Assembly: GCA_023053685.1 (NCBI GenBank)
Contig: JALIGW010000005.1
Coordinates: forward strand, 52,908,742 to 52,972,741
Origin: Diadophis punctatus similis
Taxonomy: Eukaryota > Chordata > Lepidosauria > Squamata > Dipsadidae
DNA: 64,000 nt
Direction: 5' to 3'
The notes under the pieces are model-generated. The model made no database searches. It was not told the DNA's origin and worked only from the letters and a program-made list of their open reading frames with translations. Made by a program: the position numbers and the translations under genes. Of the stretch, positions 24,760 to 36,200 are shown piece by piece; the stretch's first letter is position 1, and each line of letters starts with the position of its first letter.

Positions 24760-25133
24760 CTGTGATGGCGAACCTATGGCACGCGTGCCAGAGGTGTCAC
24801 GCAGCACCCTCTCTGATGGCATGCAAGTCGCCGCCCCAGTTCAGCTCCGCAGTGCATGCGCGTGCACCTCCCACCAACCAGCTGGTCTTCAGGTCTCTGC
24901 CGTGCATGCACGGGGAACAGGGAGCGTGCGGGTGGCGCGCATGTGCAGGGGTGGGGTGCATGCAGGCGATGCACTCTTGCACAGGGGGCAGGGGTCATGC
25001 AGGAGACCAAGCATGCATGTGCGGGGGCAAGGCGCATGCGCATTGCATTTTGGGGGTTCAGGGCATGCGCCTGCATTCACGTGCACACACACGCACTTTG
25101 GACACTCGGTCCGAAAAAGGTTAGCCATCACTT
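24760..25133. mobile_element. hAT-type MITE (GTGATGGCGAACC family)
   Basis: A 374-bp element from CTGTGATGGCGAACC to GGTTAGCCATCACTT. It has a perfect 8-bp TSD, TACTATAG, at 24752-24759 and 25134-25141. The GC-rich interior has GCATGC-type runs like 2277-2682. The overlapping Cys/His/Ala-rich frames on both strands are not proteins. Confidence 0.94.
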
Positions 25134-25141
25134 TACTATAG

Positions 25142-25573
25142 GGTTGCTTTATGCTGCTTACTGATAGGGACAATCCTGAACCTGGCAGCTAATTGATTTA
25201 CAGTGCTTATGTTGCATGTTAGACTGGACCATTTCCAAAGGTTGTCTTGAAGTCTCTGTCTGTTCTGATTCTACATAATGAATAATAGTTCTCTTTCTAC
25301 ATTCTTTATTTCTGCAAATTGAATTAGCAGATGTTCACCATGACCAAGCAAGTTTTCAAAAGAAACAAAATTCTCAGTTGAAAAAAAGATTGGGGGGAAA
25401 AACATGTAATTTCACAAATTGAATTAATCTGAAGATATTATCATTGCTCATACTTTTGCCCCATGATCTGCTGTAGTGGAATGACAGATTGATGATTAAT
25501 TTCTTATTTATTCTCATGGCAGAAATAAAATCCTAACACTACATACATACTGTGAGGAAAGGTTGCATATATT
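25142..25573. other. Unannotated sequence
   Basis: No gene or repeat recognised. Confidence 0.5.
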
Positions 25574-25581
25574 CTATAACA

Positions 25582-25781
25582 CAGGAGTCCCCAACCTACA
25601 GGCCACAGACCCACACCAGTCCATGGTGCGCCAGAAACTGGGCAATGCAAATGAGCAAAGCCCCATCTGCACACACACGAGATACAGGCAGCACTCAAAA
25701 CCACGCCCTCCCCCTCTCATCCATAGAAAAATCTATCCTCACAGAACCACTCCCTGGTGCCCAAAAGATTGGGGGATGCTG
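25582..25781. mobile_element. hAT-type MITE (GTCCCCAACC family)
   Basis: A 200-bp element from CAGGAGTCCCCAACC to GATTGGGGGATGCTG with TSDs CTATAACA / CTACAACA (one mismatch). The family is shared with 49893-50167. Confidence 0.83.
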
Positions 25782-25789
25782 CTACAACA

Positions 25790-28435
25790 ATCTAACTTCT
25801 GCTAATATAGGAGTCTTCCGGTTTCAGGAGCTGGCCTTATTCCAAAGATCGCATTGGGACTTCTTCAACTTCTAGTAAGCTCTTTAAATAAAACTAGCAT
25901 TATCTCTCCCAGAATCACAACTTGGCAAAAATGAAATAAATCCCCTCTAATCCTTATTTTTGAAAGACAAACTAGTGAAATTGCAACAGGATGGTGAACA
26001 GAAAGAGATTTATTACTAATTTGACTCTGGTTATACTGTAGAAATTAAAGTGTCGAAACATTAATACTACAGCATTACGACAGTTCCCATTAAGTTATTT
26101 TGCTATTCAGACAAAAATTATGCTAGCAATTCTGTTCAGTCTCTATTGCTCTCTAATTCACCCATTGGGAGATTAACATCGCTTTGTTTTTAGAAGAGGC
26201 ATGCACAAGAAAAACAATGTTTTCAATTTTCTCATATTTGGCAGTTTAGAGCGATGCCTGAATAGTGACCCATAACCACAACTTCATACTTCTGTTGTTT
26301 TGAATATTCTCCTGAACTTTTTCCGCCTCTTGCTTGCCTTTTCTTCCTCTGTTTGTTCCTTCTCATTCTCTCTCTCTCCAACTTGGCTTCTCCTTGTTGA
26401 AGTTCTATTTGGATTCCTCAATTCCTGATCTGCCCTTCTGCACCTTTTCTTTCTCTCTCTGCCAATCTCACCTGTTCAGGCTCTTCCCTCACGGATACTG
26501 CTTCTTTTGTAGTCTCTTCTTGCAACCAACTCTTCCTTGCAACATCCAAGGAAAGGTTGCAAAATATTACCTAGGCTTGATCTATATTTCAATTTGACCC
26601 ATTTTTATCATATTGGCTGATGTAGATGCTTCAGTATTAATTTTGTTATCTTTTTAAAACTTTAGTTTTAGTTGTAAGGTTTCTTGAAGGATAGTTCAAT
26701 AGCTTTATATGATTTAAACAGGTTAAGCTGTAAATGGTATTTCTTAATAGATTTTAAAATTAACGCTAATGTTATATTTCTCATCTTACTGTTTTAATCT
26801 TTTATAATATTGTTTTATCAGATTGTAAGCTGCCAAAAGTCACCATAAAATGGGTGGCATATAAATTTAATAAATACATAAAAACAAAATGAATAATCTC
26901 TTATTTTGTAAGTCAACATTCTAGCATTTGAAGTCACCCATAATTCTGTGATTTTCTTGATGGATCTGTTTCATTTTTGTCTCTTGGAGAATTCTCTAAG
27001 TGCCCTTGGTTTTGTCTTATCCATCCTTATTCTGATTGGATATACTTTGGTAGGGCTTAAAGCTGTTGTGGCTATTAGCATAGAATAGTCTTATTCCAAA
27101 GCTCACTTAATGAAAAAATGATTATATATAATAGAAAGATTGCACATAAACTTCTCACTACATAAAAGGATATTAAATGCATTGCACATATTAAACAAAA
27201 ACAAAAACATAATTAAAAAGCATAGTGCTGCAAGACTAAATACAAGCAATGATGATGAGACATAAGGTTGCTTGTCAGGAAGACACAGAAAGAACAGAAA
27301 ATATTTTGATTGTAATACAGAAATTTGGTTATATGCAAGGAAATGCTACTTTATTTGGAGATCTAAAGGGAATGTAATTTATGAATTAAAGTGTATCATA
27401 ACACTGTCCTAGAGATCAAATATTTAATTTCACCCACACTATTAAAAAGAACTGTTTGGACATATAAAAGTAGACTAATAGAACAGTCCAATGCATATTC
27501 CTTTGCAAATAACTGGAATAGTGTTCAGTAATGTTTAAAAATTTACTCAGAATCTATTAACTGTGTAACCATAGTTTTTACATGATATTTAATCCAAACC
27601 AGATGCAAAAATATCCATTTGGTAACAAAGAGAGTTTATACAATGTTTTTAACATATTAAAACAGGCAATTGCCTTTACAATCAGTTGCTATGTTCTTAA
27701 AAGCACTTCTGCTCAGCAACAGAAAATTTAATAACTACACAGACACATATGTGGAAAATGTTCACTAGACTCTGGGTCAGCAGAATACAAAAGAGCTCCA
27801 AACCAGGCATGTTTTAGGAGTTAAATTCCCTAAGAAATGTTATAAGGGAATGATAAAGAAAGCTATGTATATTAAACAGTGACCTTTACAGCCGAAATGT
27901 AATAGCTAATAATATAATGGAATGACTCTCCACGTGCTTCTACATTCTTGTCTCATCATAGGATTCTATCCAGCCCTAATGGCAGATAGTAACATCATGT
28001 ACCATAAACAGTGCCATTTATTGTGCCCATATACTGCCTCCTTTCTCACCATAGTCTGGTTTCTGTTATCTTTCTTTTTACCAGAAAGAAAGGCACCCTC
28101 TGCAGGTTCAGAGGGTGCCTCTGATGTGCCAACTGCTTGGTATTCTATGCCTCTCCTCAAACCTATGACATGTACAGGTAATCATATACCACAGACCTCC
28201 ACAAGTTGAAATGTTAAGGTTTCTATGATAGGATAAACCACACATTGAACAATTGGGCAACTTATTTACTAACAAAAGCACGATTGTATTCTCATCGGAA
28301 TCTAAACAATAGGAACTTAATTATTTTTCTAGAAATACATATAAGAGACACCAAAGCAAATAATTGAAGTAATCTGAAGTTGGTGGATTACCCAAGAACT
28401 TTATGCCAGTAGAACTTGAAGATATTCATCTATCC
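25790..28435. other. Unannotated sequence with one decayed LINE tail
   Basis: No gene recognised. At about 26822-26885, GATTGTAAGCTGCC...GGGTGGCATATAAAT plus AAAT resembles a decayed L2/SINE 3' end. Confidence 0.45.
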
Positions 28436-29340
28436 AGTAAGATGGCAACCAAGGCAGACGCCTAGCCACTTCGCTGGAGAATAGTAATAGGGAAAATACC
28501 AAAAATCTTTGGGCTAGAGACAAGATTAGAAACAACTAAACTGAGAAAACAGAATTAGATTAAGTCCTAAGTATTAATATAATAATAATTAGGGTCTAGG
28601 ACCAGTGGAACCATATTTTAAAAATGAAAAACGATAAACCACGAGGAAGTCGAAGCCATCTGAGAAAAAGGCCGGTGGAAAACTGAGACTACCTTGCTGA
28701 CACCTTCCAAGCGCCAGAGGCCGAATACTCCGACACGACGGAGAGAGACCAGAGCGCTAGATTACATGGTGATTCCACAGTGATTCCTGCGAGCACTTCC
28801 CATGAGCATTGTCCCAAAAAAGATCCCATGGCAGTGCCTGGTGTGCGATCTCCCAGGGGTGACTAATCCCCAATGCCCTGCTGAATTCTGCCTTGGCAAG
28901 AGAATCTCCCCCGAAGCCCAGAGTGTGAATTCCTGATGCTCAGCTGAATTGTGCCCCGATGCCCAGCTGAGTTGTGCCCCAGCAAGAGAATCTCCCCCGG
29001 AGCCCAGCATGTGAATTCCTGATGTTCAGCTGAGTTGTGCCCCAGCAAGAGAATCTCCCCTGGAGCCCAGCGTGTGCCAACAGCCCTGCGAAGCCTGGAG
29101 AGTGATACACTGAGGAGCCCAGCTAAGATCTACCCCCAGTGTGGAAATCTCCCCCAAGTTCTGAGGAACCCGGAGAATGATTCCCTGAAAGATTAACCTG
29201 GAGGAGGAGAGTCACCACATGGAAGGACCTGCAGGAGTCAAGGAAGGCTGCATTGTTCCAGCAACTGGAGGCACAGAAAAGAGCCTCCAAACACCGCGTG
29301 GAAGGACCGACAAGAGCAACGTTGCTCTGGCGATTCATTA
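28436..29340 (+). mobile_element. Possible L1-like 5' untranslated region
   Basis: A GC-richer island in AT-rich DNA. It opens with AAGATGGCAACCAAGGCAGA, which resembles the AAGATGGC (YY1-type) start of many L1 5' UTRs. It includes a 63-bp-period minisatellite at 28898-29075 and has no long ORF. No LINE coding follows, and the 3' boundary near 29340 is a guess. It could instead be an unrelated unclassified repeat or a host regulatory region. Confidence 0.35.
28898..29075. repeat. Minisatellite, about 63-bp period, three units
   Basis: AAGAGAATCTCCCC recurs at 28898, 28984 and 29047, giving spacings of 86 and 63 bp. The longer first unit carries an extra 23 bp that partly duplicates GCCCAGCTGAGTTGTGC. 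Units also share the word GTGAATTCCTGATG. Confidence 0.9.
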
Positions 29341-29493
29341 AGTACAGTCCAGTTTATTGACAGAAGTACAGAGATTAATCAAATAATGTCTGCCATAGTA
29401 ATTTATTGACCTATAATTGTTAGTGATTAGTTAATTGATTAAACAATTGATTTATTAATTGGTTGGTTGATTAAATGATTGATTGTCTAACTA
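29341..29493. repeat. Degenerate TTGATTAA-rich sequence
   Basis: Loose repeats of GATTGATTAA and ATTGGTTGG run up to a Tc1/mariner-like insertion. Similar sequence resumes at 30461-30545. Confidence 0.6.
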
Positions 29494-30458
29494 CCGTATT
29501 TTTCAGAATATAAGATGCACCTTTTTACCCCCCAAAAGAGGGTGAAAACTTGGGTGCATCTTATACACCGAATGCAGCCGCACCCACCCAGCAACCCCCA
29601 CCCTTTGGCCTCTGTCTTCCAGCAATTTACCTGCTTGCAGCAAAGAGGGAAGAGCCTGTAAAGCCAAGCAAGTCAGTAGCAGCTTCCCGACCTACAGCTG
29701 ATTTGCCATGTGAGAAAATGAAAGTGAAACTAGCTGCAAAGAGGCAAATAGCTGAGAGAGACACGCAGATTTTTATTTTATGCTGGATGCAAGAGGGTAA
29801 GTGAATAACTATAAATGTCTGTAGAATGTTCAAATTATTAGACTTATTTTTTAAAGACTGCTTTATTATTGTTCTAGCCAGGGGTCTCCAACCTTGGCAA
29901 TTTTAAGACTTGTGGACTTCAACTCCCAGAATTCCACAGCCAGCTTTGTTAGCTTTGCTGGCTGTGGAATTCTGGGAGTTGACGTCCACAAGTCTTAAAG
30001 TTGTCAAGGTTGGAGACCTCTAGACAACTTAACAAAATAAAGAAGCTTTTTAAAATAAATGCTTGCTCTGAAGAGGTCCAGTGCTATTGTATCTTCTTTT
30101 AAATAATAGAGAATAATGTATACTTCCAGAAATTTTAATTAATTTTAACAGCTCTGTACAAGTATAGTCTGAAATGTAACAGTGTCCTGTTTAGTATTAG
30201 AGTCAAATCCTGACTTACCTTGGAGTAGATCTATTTAAATAATTGGGAGGAGTTAGTGTGACTACATTTAAGAAAACTTTCTGGCATAATGTACATTTCT
30301 CCAATTCTTTGCTATTTCTATGGGCCAGGCACACATGCACAAAAATTGTATATCATTTGTGCTGTTTGCTGTTTGGCAAATTGCTTTGAGGCAGAAGCCT
30401 TTTTTCCTTGTTTTCCTCCCCCAAAACTAAGGTGCGTCTTATACTCCGAAAAATACGG
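29494..30458. mobile_element. Tc1/mariner-like non-autonomous element
   Basis: The termini CCGTATTTTTCAGAATATAA and, on the other strand, CCGTATTTTTCGGAGTATAA are near-identical inverted repeats. TA dinucleotides flank both sides (29492-29493 and 30459-30460). A subterminal GGTGCATCTTATACACCGAA repeats the terminal motif in reverse. There is no transposase. A palindromic MITE is inserted at 29879-30023. A shorter relative lies at 52780-53135. Confidence 0.88.
29879..30023. mobile_element. Palindromic MITE, near-perfect fold-back
   Basis: The 145-bp sequence is almost fully self-complementary. The left arm has CAGGGGTCTCCAACCTTGGC, AAGACTTGTGGACTTCAACT and CCCAGAATTCCACAGCCAGC, and the right arm is the reverse complement with a few mismatches. 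The central loop is about TTTGTTAGCTTT. No clean TSD is visible. Confidence 0.9.
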
Positions 30459-30460
30459 TA

Positions 30461-30600
30461 ATCAATTTGTCTAACTAATCAATTTAATTAATTGACTGTC
30501 TATCATAGTGAATAATTATTGTTATTTATTATCTAACTAGCTACTGTTAATGACTAGTGTGACATACATTAATAAGTGATCAAATAACACATACCAACAA
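30461..30600. other. AT-rich low-complexity sequence
   Basis: Loose ATTAATTGA and TTATTATCTAACTAGCTA runs. No gene. Confidence 0.5.
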
Positions 30601-33295
30601 ATAAGAAATATATACATCCTCACAAAAACTCTGCCATGCCAGGCAAAAAGTTCCTAAACCTAAAAAACATCCAAGTTACACACGAACTTGCTCTACCTGA
30701 GACCATCATCTGTGAGCTATCTTTAAACACCACCTTATGATTTCTACTATGTTACAGAGCCCCAGACTATGACATCGAACATGCCAATAAGTTAACCTCA
30801 CTTCTAATGTGGGCAGCCTCCAGCCCATACCCTCTCATCTTTCTTGGTGACCTAAATCTACCTCTTATTAAATGGTCCCTTAACAAATTTTACAACAGAA
30901 CCTATATATTCAACCCTGTACAATGCTGTAACTAATCTGAGACTGGATCAACTAGTAACCAACAACACTAGACTCAACAACTGCCTTGATCTCATCTTCT
31001 GCAACAGTTCAAATTCAATTTACCCTTTTTCAGCAGTGATTACAGCATGATAGACTTCTGTCTCAACATACACCCTTACAAAAATCATCATAATGATAGG
31101 ATCCCCAGTTACAATTTTTAAAAAGCCAACTATGATCTCATAAACACTGACCTCTCATCTCTTGATTGGCAAACACTGTTCACTGACTGTATTACTGCTG
31201 AAGACCATTATAACATTTTCTTACTTGAAGTCAAAAGAGTCATTAAACTATACATACCACTAATAACTCCCAAAAGCAGGAAAAACAAACTACCCATAAC
31301 AACAAGGAAGCTCCAAGCAAAAAAAAAAAATCTATTTGGCGGAAAAACAAAACTGGGTACACAGCCAACTTCAAAAACCGCTACAAAAACTTATGCCAAC
31401 AAATAAAGACTGAATGCACCAATTATCATATCAATCAAGAGAAAAACATCCTGAGCACGAAATCCAACCATGCATTCTACAATTTCATAAACAACAAACT
31501 TAAAGAGACGAGAACCATTCCACCCCTAAAAGGACCTAACAATAAAGACTGTAATGATGAAACCGTTAAAGCCAACCTCTTTAATACATTCTTCAGCTCA
31601 GTCTTTGTAAACAGCAACAACTTATGTCCAATGTTTCCTAGTCGAACCACAAACAATTACAATGATCTAATACACACCGATTTCACAGAAGACAAGGTTG
31701 GAAAGGGATTATGCAATCTAAAACCATCTCTATCCATTGGACCAGATGGACTATGTGACTACTTCTTTAAAAAAATTTCCACTGCCCTAGCAGAACCACT
31801 GAGCATAATTTTTGATAAATCTTTCAGGACCAGCTCCCTACCCAACCTATGGTCACTAACCACAGTCATCCCTATCTTCAAAAAGGGAGACCCCAGCCTA
31901 GTCGAAAATTACAGGCCAATCTCTTTATGTTGTGTCACCTGCAAAAGTCATGGAATCAATCATTAACCAATCCATTACCCTCCACTTAGAGACAAACAAC
32001 CTACTCACAAACAATTTGGTTTCATGAAAAATTTATCCTGAAATCTACAACTCCTACACTGTAAAAACATATGGACTACACAACTCGATCAGGGTAAAGC
32101 AATAGACGCAATTTACATAGACTTTTGCAAAGCCTTCGACTCAGTGGTACACGACCAACTACTTCTAAAACTAAAATCTTATGGCATTTCTGGATCCCTG
32201 CACAAATGGATTACTGCGTTCCTGTCAAACAGGCAACATGTGGTCAAAATAGGAAACGCTTTATCAAACCCTGTACCTGTTAACAGCGGAGTTCCCCAAG
32301 GCAGTGTTTTAGGGTCAACTCTCTTTTAATCTTTACATAAATGACCTTTGTGACAATATAAACAGCAACTGCTTCCTCTTCGCAGATGATGTAAAATTAT
32401 TCAACACCACTGACAATACTACTATCCTTCAAAAAGACCTTGACTATGTATCAGAATGGTCAATCAAGTGGCAACTTCAAATCGCAATAAACAAATGTTC
32501 AGTATTACATATTGGCAAAAATAATCAGAACACAAAATACAAACTAGATGATCACGACCTTGTTGACGATCCTCACTCAATAAAGGACCTTGGTGTACTC
32601 ATCTCTAATGATCTAAGTGCCAGAGCTCACTGCAACAGCATTGCTAAGAAGGCATTAAAAGTTGTTAACCTAATATTTCGTAGCTTCTTCTCTAGTAATA
32701 TTGTACTTCTAACCAGAGCATATAAAATATTTGCTAGACCAATTCTCGAATACAGTTCATCTGTCTGGAATCCACACTACATATCAGACATTAATACAAT
32801 TGAGAATGTCCAGATATATTTCACGAGACGAGTACTACACTCCTCCATTCGCAACAGAATACCTTATTCCACAGACTCAAAATTTTAGGCCTAGAAAATT
32901 TAGAACTTTGCCGCCTTTGATCTGACCTAAGTGTAGTACACAAAATTATATGCTACAATATCCTACCTGTCAATGACTACTTCAACTTCAACTGAAACAA
33001 TGCATGAGCTCACAATAGATACAAACTTAATGTAAACCGCTCCAAACTTGATTGCAAAAAATTCAACTTCAGCAACAGAGTGGTCAATGCCTGGAATACA
33101 TTACCCAACTCTGTAGTTTCTTCCCTAAACCCCCAAATCTTTAACCTTAAACTGTCTATCATTGACCTCACCCCATTCCTAAGAGATTTGTAAGGAGCGT
33201 GCATAAGCACACCTGCGTGCCTATCGTCCCTGTCCTAAAGTCCCCTTGTATTCGAAAAATATCATGAACTCAAAACCATGTTTGTACTTATTATA

Positions 33296-34176
33296 CAGGG
33301 CTATTTAAAAAGAATGAACTGATTTCATGACGCATTACTTCAGTTCTCAAGCATCGTCATGTAATGAGTCTGTGACCATTTGAAAGAGGAGTTATCTAAG
33401 TTTTGAATGGCTGCCACGGGGGCGATGTAGTCGCGTTGTTCTTCCGGCAACGTTCAGTTGTTTGTTTACCCTTGGAATGGCGAGTCCTCAGGAAAAGGCG
33501 TTCTGCGTTCTCAAGTTCACAAAAACAAATTTGGTTATCAAGGTGCAGCATGCTTTTAGAAGGCGATTTGACATTAACTCGCACTCTCCTAAGAACATTT
33601 GAAGGTGGTTTCGACAGTTTCAAGAGAGTGGGTGTCTCTGTAAAGGAAAAAGTTTATGTTCCACCACTACCCACTAACCTCGATGACCTTAAACATCGAA
33701 TAACAACAGTGATCAACTTAGTGGATTGTGATAGTGGAGCCGAGGTGGCGCAGTGGTTAAAAGCAGCACTGCAACCTACTTCAGCTGACTGCTAGTTCAG
33801 CAGTTCAGCTGTTCAAATCTCACCGGCTCAAGGTTGACTCAGCCTTCCATCCTTCTGAGGTCGGTAAAATGAGGACCCAGATTGTTGGGGGCAATATGCT
33901 GAACTTTGTAAACCACTTAGAGAGGGCTGTAAAGCACTATGAAGCGGTATATAAGTCTAAGTGCTATTGCTATATGCTGATATGCGCCTGGGGGGAATTC
34001 TCTTATAGCATTGATGTTGCATGTGCTGCAGGTGGTGGCCACATTGAACACTTGTAGGACAGGAAATAAAAGTTGATTGTGAGTAGAATACTTGTGACTT
34101 GGCTGGAATTTTGTATTACTTTTCCTTAATAAAATATTGGGTCATGAAATCAGTTCATTCTTTTTGAATAACCCTG
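33296..34176 (+). mobile_element. Mariner-like transposon, internally deleted
   Basis: TIRs of 36 bp (33296-33331 and 34141-34176) match at 34 of 36 positions, and TA flanks both ends. It retains the start of a mariner transposase from ATG 33477 (MASPQEKAFCVLKFTKTN, then RRWFRQFQESGCL after one in-frame stop), a helix-turn-helix DNA-binding region. It then jumps to the C-terminal segment (VYVPPLPTNLDDLKHRITT and AWGEFSYSIDVACAAGGGH, stop near 34057). The catalytic core is deleted and the frame changes at the junction, so it is non-autonomous. A SINE splits the C-terminal frame. Confidence 0.92.
33736..33970 (+). mobile_element. tRNA-derived SINE, family A, inside mariner
   Basis: Head GAGCCGAGGTGGCGCAGTGG with an A-box, B-box GTTCAAATCTC, a conserved body and a GCTATTGCTAT tail. 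It interrupts the mariner C-terminal frame between residues Asp and Met-Leu. This is the best-preserved family A copy here by eye. Confidence 0.95.
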
Positions 34177-34221
34177 TATATTCATATTAATGTTTATACT
34201 TTACCTGTAATCATATACATG

Positions 34222-34231
34222 CTTGACAAAA

Positions 34232-34310
<79 letters not shown>

Positions 34311-34311
34311 A
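34222..34311. repeat. (AAAT)n tail of LINE
   Basis: About 22 AAAT units directly after the LINE 3' UTR, i.e. its expanded tail. Confidence 0.96.
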
Positions 34312-35088
34312 ATTATTTCTTTGTCATTGGCATGGAGTGAAATCTTAGGGCTGAAAAGTTTAGCACAGTTAATATAAAATTATATTAATTGGATATGCAA
34401 TTCAGTGCTCTTTACCAGGTCTGGGTGGTTCAACACATATATACTGTATGCGTTTAGAGGAGAGTATCATCAGAATCAAAGTCCAATTTACAGATCTTCT
34501 GATGTTTCAGTACTTCGAATCATTGATTAGCCCATAACTTTCTATCCAGCAGCAAGTACATCATCACATATTAACCACTTTTATTTCACTAAAGACAGGT
34601 CGAGTCCTGCATAATTTCTTACTGGAAGCACCAAATGATTTTTTTAAAAAAAGCTATATTCTATATAGCTTCCTTAGCTTGAATAATTTGATACTAACAG
34701 AATAACTATTATTCTGTTAATGTAATATTCATATGCATATGGAATAAGATCTTTCTCACTTTTCAAGTTCTTTTGGACAATATAATTTTAAAATAAGACA
34801 TGTTTTTGATGCTGCCATTTAATATAGTTTGAATGAGCACACCAAAATATTGTCTGACTGAGTTCAGTTTTATGACAGTTCCTTGGATGGAGCACTTTAA
34901 TTTGTTGTAGGATATTTTTATATCTGGTCAGATTTACTCACTCTAATTTTTGTTAATGGAAGGAATATTATGTTACCTACACAAAGTAGAATACAAACTT
35001 TTTAGAGCCCATTGAAAGAAGGCAAAAATCTGGTAGACTGAATCAGCAAAAAGTTACCCTAAATTTCCTTGTCCTGTTAGTGTTATAG
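34312..35088. other. Unannotated AT-rich sequence
   Basis: No gene. A short perfect inverted repeat, TAACAGAATA and TATTCTGTTA around ACTAT, lies near 34694-34718. Confidence 0.5.
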
Positions 35089-35319
35089 CAATAGCAATAG
35101 CACTTTACTTATATACCGCTTCATAGTGCTTTACAGCCCTCTCTAAGCGGTTTACAGAGTTCAGCATATTGCCCCCAACAATCTGGGTCCTCATTTTACC
35201 GACCTTGGAAGGATGGAAGGCTGAGTCAACCTTGAGCCGGTGAGATTTGAACAGCTGAACTGCTGAACTAGCAGTCAGCCTGCAGTCACAGCATTTAACC
35301 ACTGCACCACTTCAGCTCT
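35089..35319 (-). mobile_element. tRNA-derived SINE, family A
   Basis: A minus-strand copy with (ATTGCT)n tail, body and GAGCTGAAGTGGTGCAGTGG head. It resembles 33736-33970 closely. Confidence 0.93.
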
Positions 35320-35975
35320 TTAGATATCTGGACTTCCAGTTAGGGTCTAATTTTGAATCCTCAGTAATTGTGTGATTATTTTCCACTAGACTATTCCAAT
35401 CACCAGTTAATGCAGCTGAAAGGAAGAGAATGATGTGGTTAACAAAAATGAATGTAAGTAGTATAAGATTGGAAGGGAGATAATTTATTCAGACAGAGGG
35501 ATGAAAGGATGAATGAAATTTTAGATAGAGTTTTACAATAAATAATATATTAACACTTTTGGGAAAAGATTACATGTGGGCATGTCACATTCATTATCCC
35601 ACACTGTCCCTCCAATTACAAAGTCCAGTCTTTGAAATATTTTGAAAAAAACAAAATCAAACTGCCTTGTTAATATTGCATTATTTTATTTTATTCCGAA
35701 GATAATAAAAACATGTCTTTGGATAGCTTCCCCCCCCCCCGAATTGCTCAACTTTCTTTTATCCTAATTAAATTTTAGATGACCACAAGTAATCCCAGAA
35801 TGCTTAACAACAAAATAAAATGTCTAATCTCAATTCAATAACTGACCATTTCTTTTACTTTCTTATAAAGCTAGATAAGATGTTATTTTCTGAAATATAT
35901 CTCCAAGTCAGGACAAAAAGTATTCTGAGGCAATTAAGCTATGGGGGAGGGGGGAGACAGAAAAAGAGGACATGA
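35320..35975. other. Unannotated sequence
   Basis: No gene or repeat recognised. Confidence 0.5.
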
Positions 35976-36200
35976 TGGTAATAGCCAGTTGGGTCCCATG
36001 GTTAAGGCACCAGGATAGAAACTGGGAGACTGTGAATTCTAGTCCCACTTTAGGCATGAAAACCAGGCGGTTGACTTTAGGCCACCACTCTCTCTCAACC
36101 CAACAACTTGTCACTGTGTGGAAAATAGATGAAGGAAGGACTATTAATATGTTTATTGCCTTGAGTTTTTTATAATATAATAAGAATGTAAATATAATAA
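35976..36200 (+). mobile_element. tRNA-derived SINE, family B, near full length
   Basis: AGCCAGTTGGGTCCCATGGT head, ATTCTAGTCC B-box-like, TTTAGGCCACCACTCTCTCT body and an AT-rich 3' end with TATTGCCTTGAG. The following 36170-36290 is AT-rich (TAATA)n-like. Confidence 0.88.

Larger units (their letters stand above)
30601..34310 (+). pseudogene. CR1/L2-group LINE with APE and RT remnants
   Basis: A decayed plus-strand LINE. The N-terminal part shows the end of an APE-type endonuclease (RAPDYDIEHANKL, FLGDLNLPLIKW, then SSDYSMIDFCLN). The reverse transcriptase follows: PSLSIGPDGL and VIPIFKKGDPSLVENYRPIS (31631-31966), FCKAFDSVVHDQLLLKLKSY (about 32126-32180), NSGVPQGSVLG (about 32282) and FLFADDVKLF (about 32370-32400). 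The C-terminus has KDLGVLIS and RPILEYSSSVWNPHY. Frameshifts and stops separate the blocks. The 5' end is truncated. The 3' UTR is interrupted by a mariner at 33296-34176, then ends TACATGCTTGACAAAATAAA and (AAAT)n. Other copies: 10641-11390 and 40375-40655. Confidence 0.93.

Noticed and set aside
24723..25173. Six overlapping 60-130 residue frames on both strands
   Set aside because: They lie within a hAT MITE with exact TSDs. GC-rich non-coding sequence lacks TA-rich stops and so yields many chance frames.
33403..33795. 130-residue open frame as an intact gene
   Set aside because: It is an out-of-frame reading through the mariner remnant and into the SINE; the true transposase pieces are in other frames.
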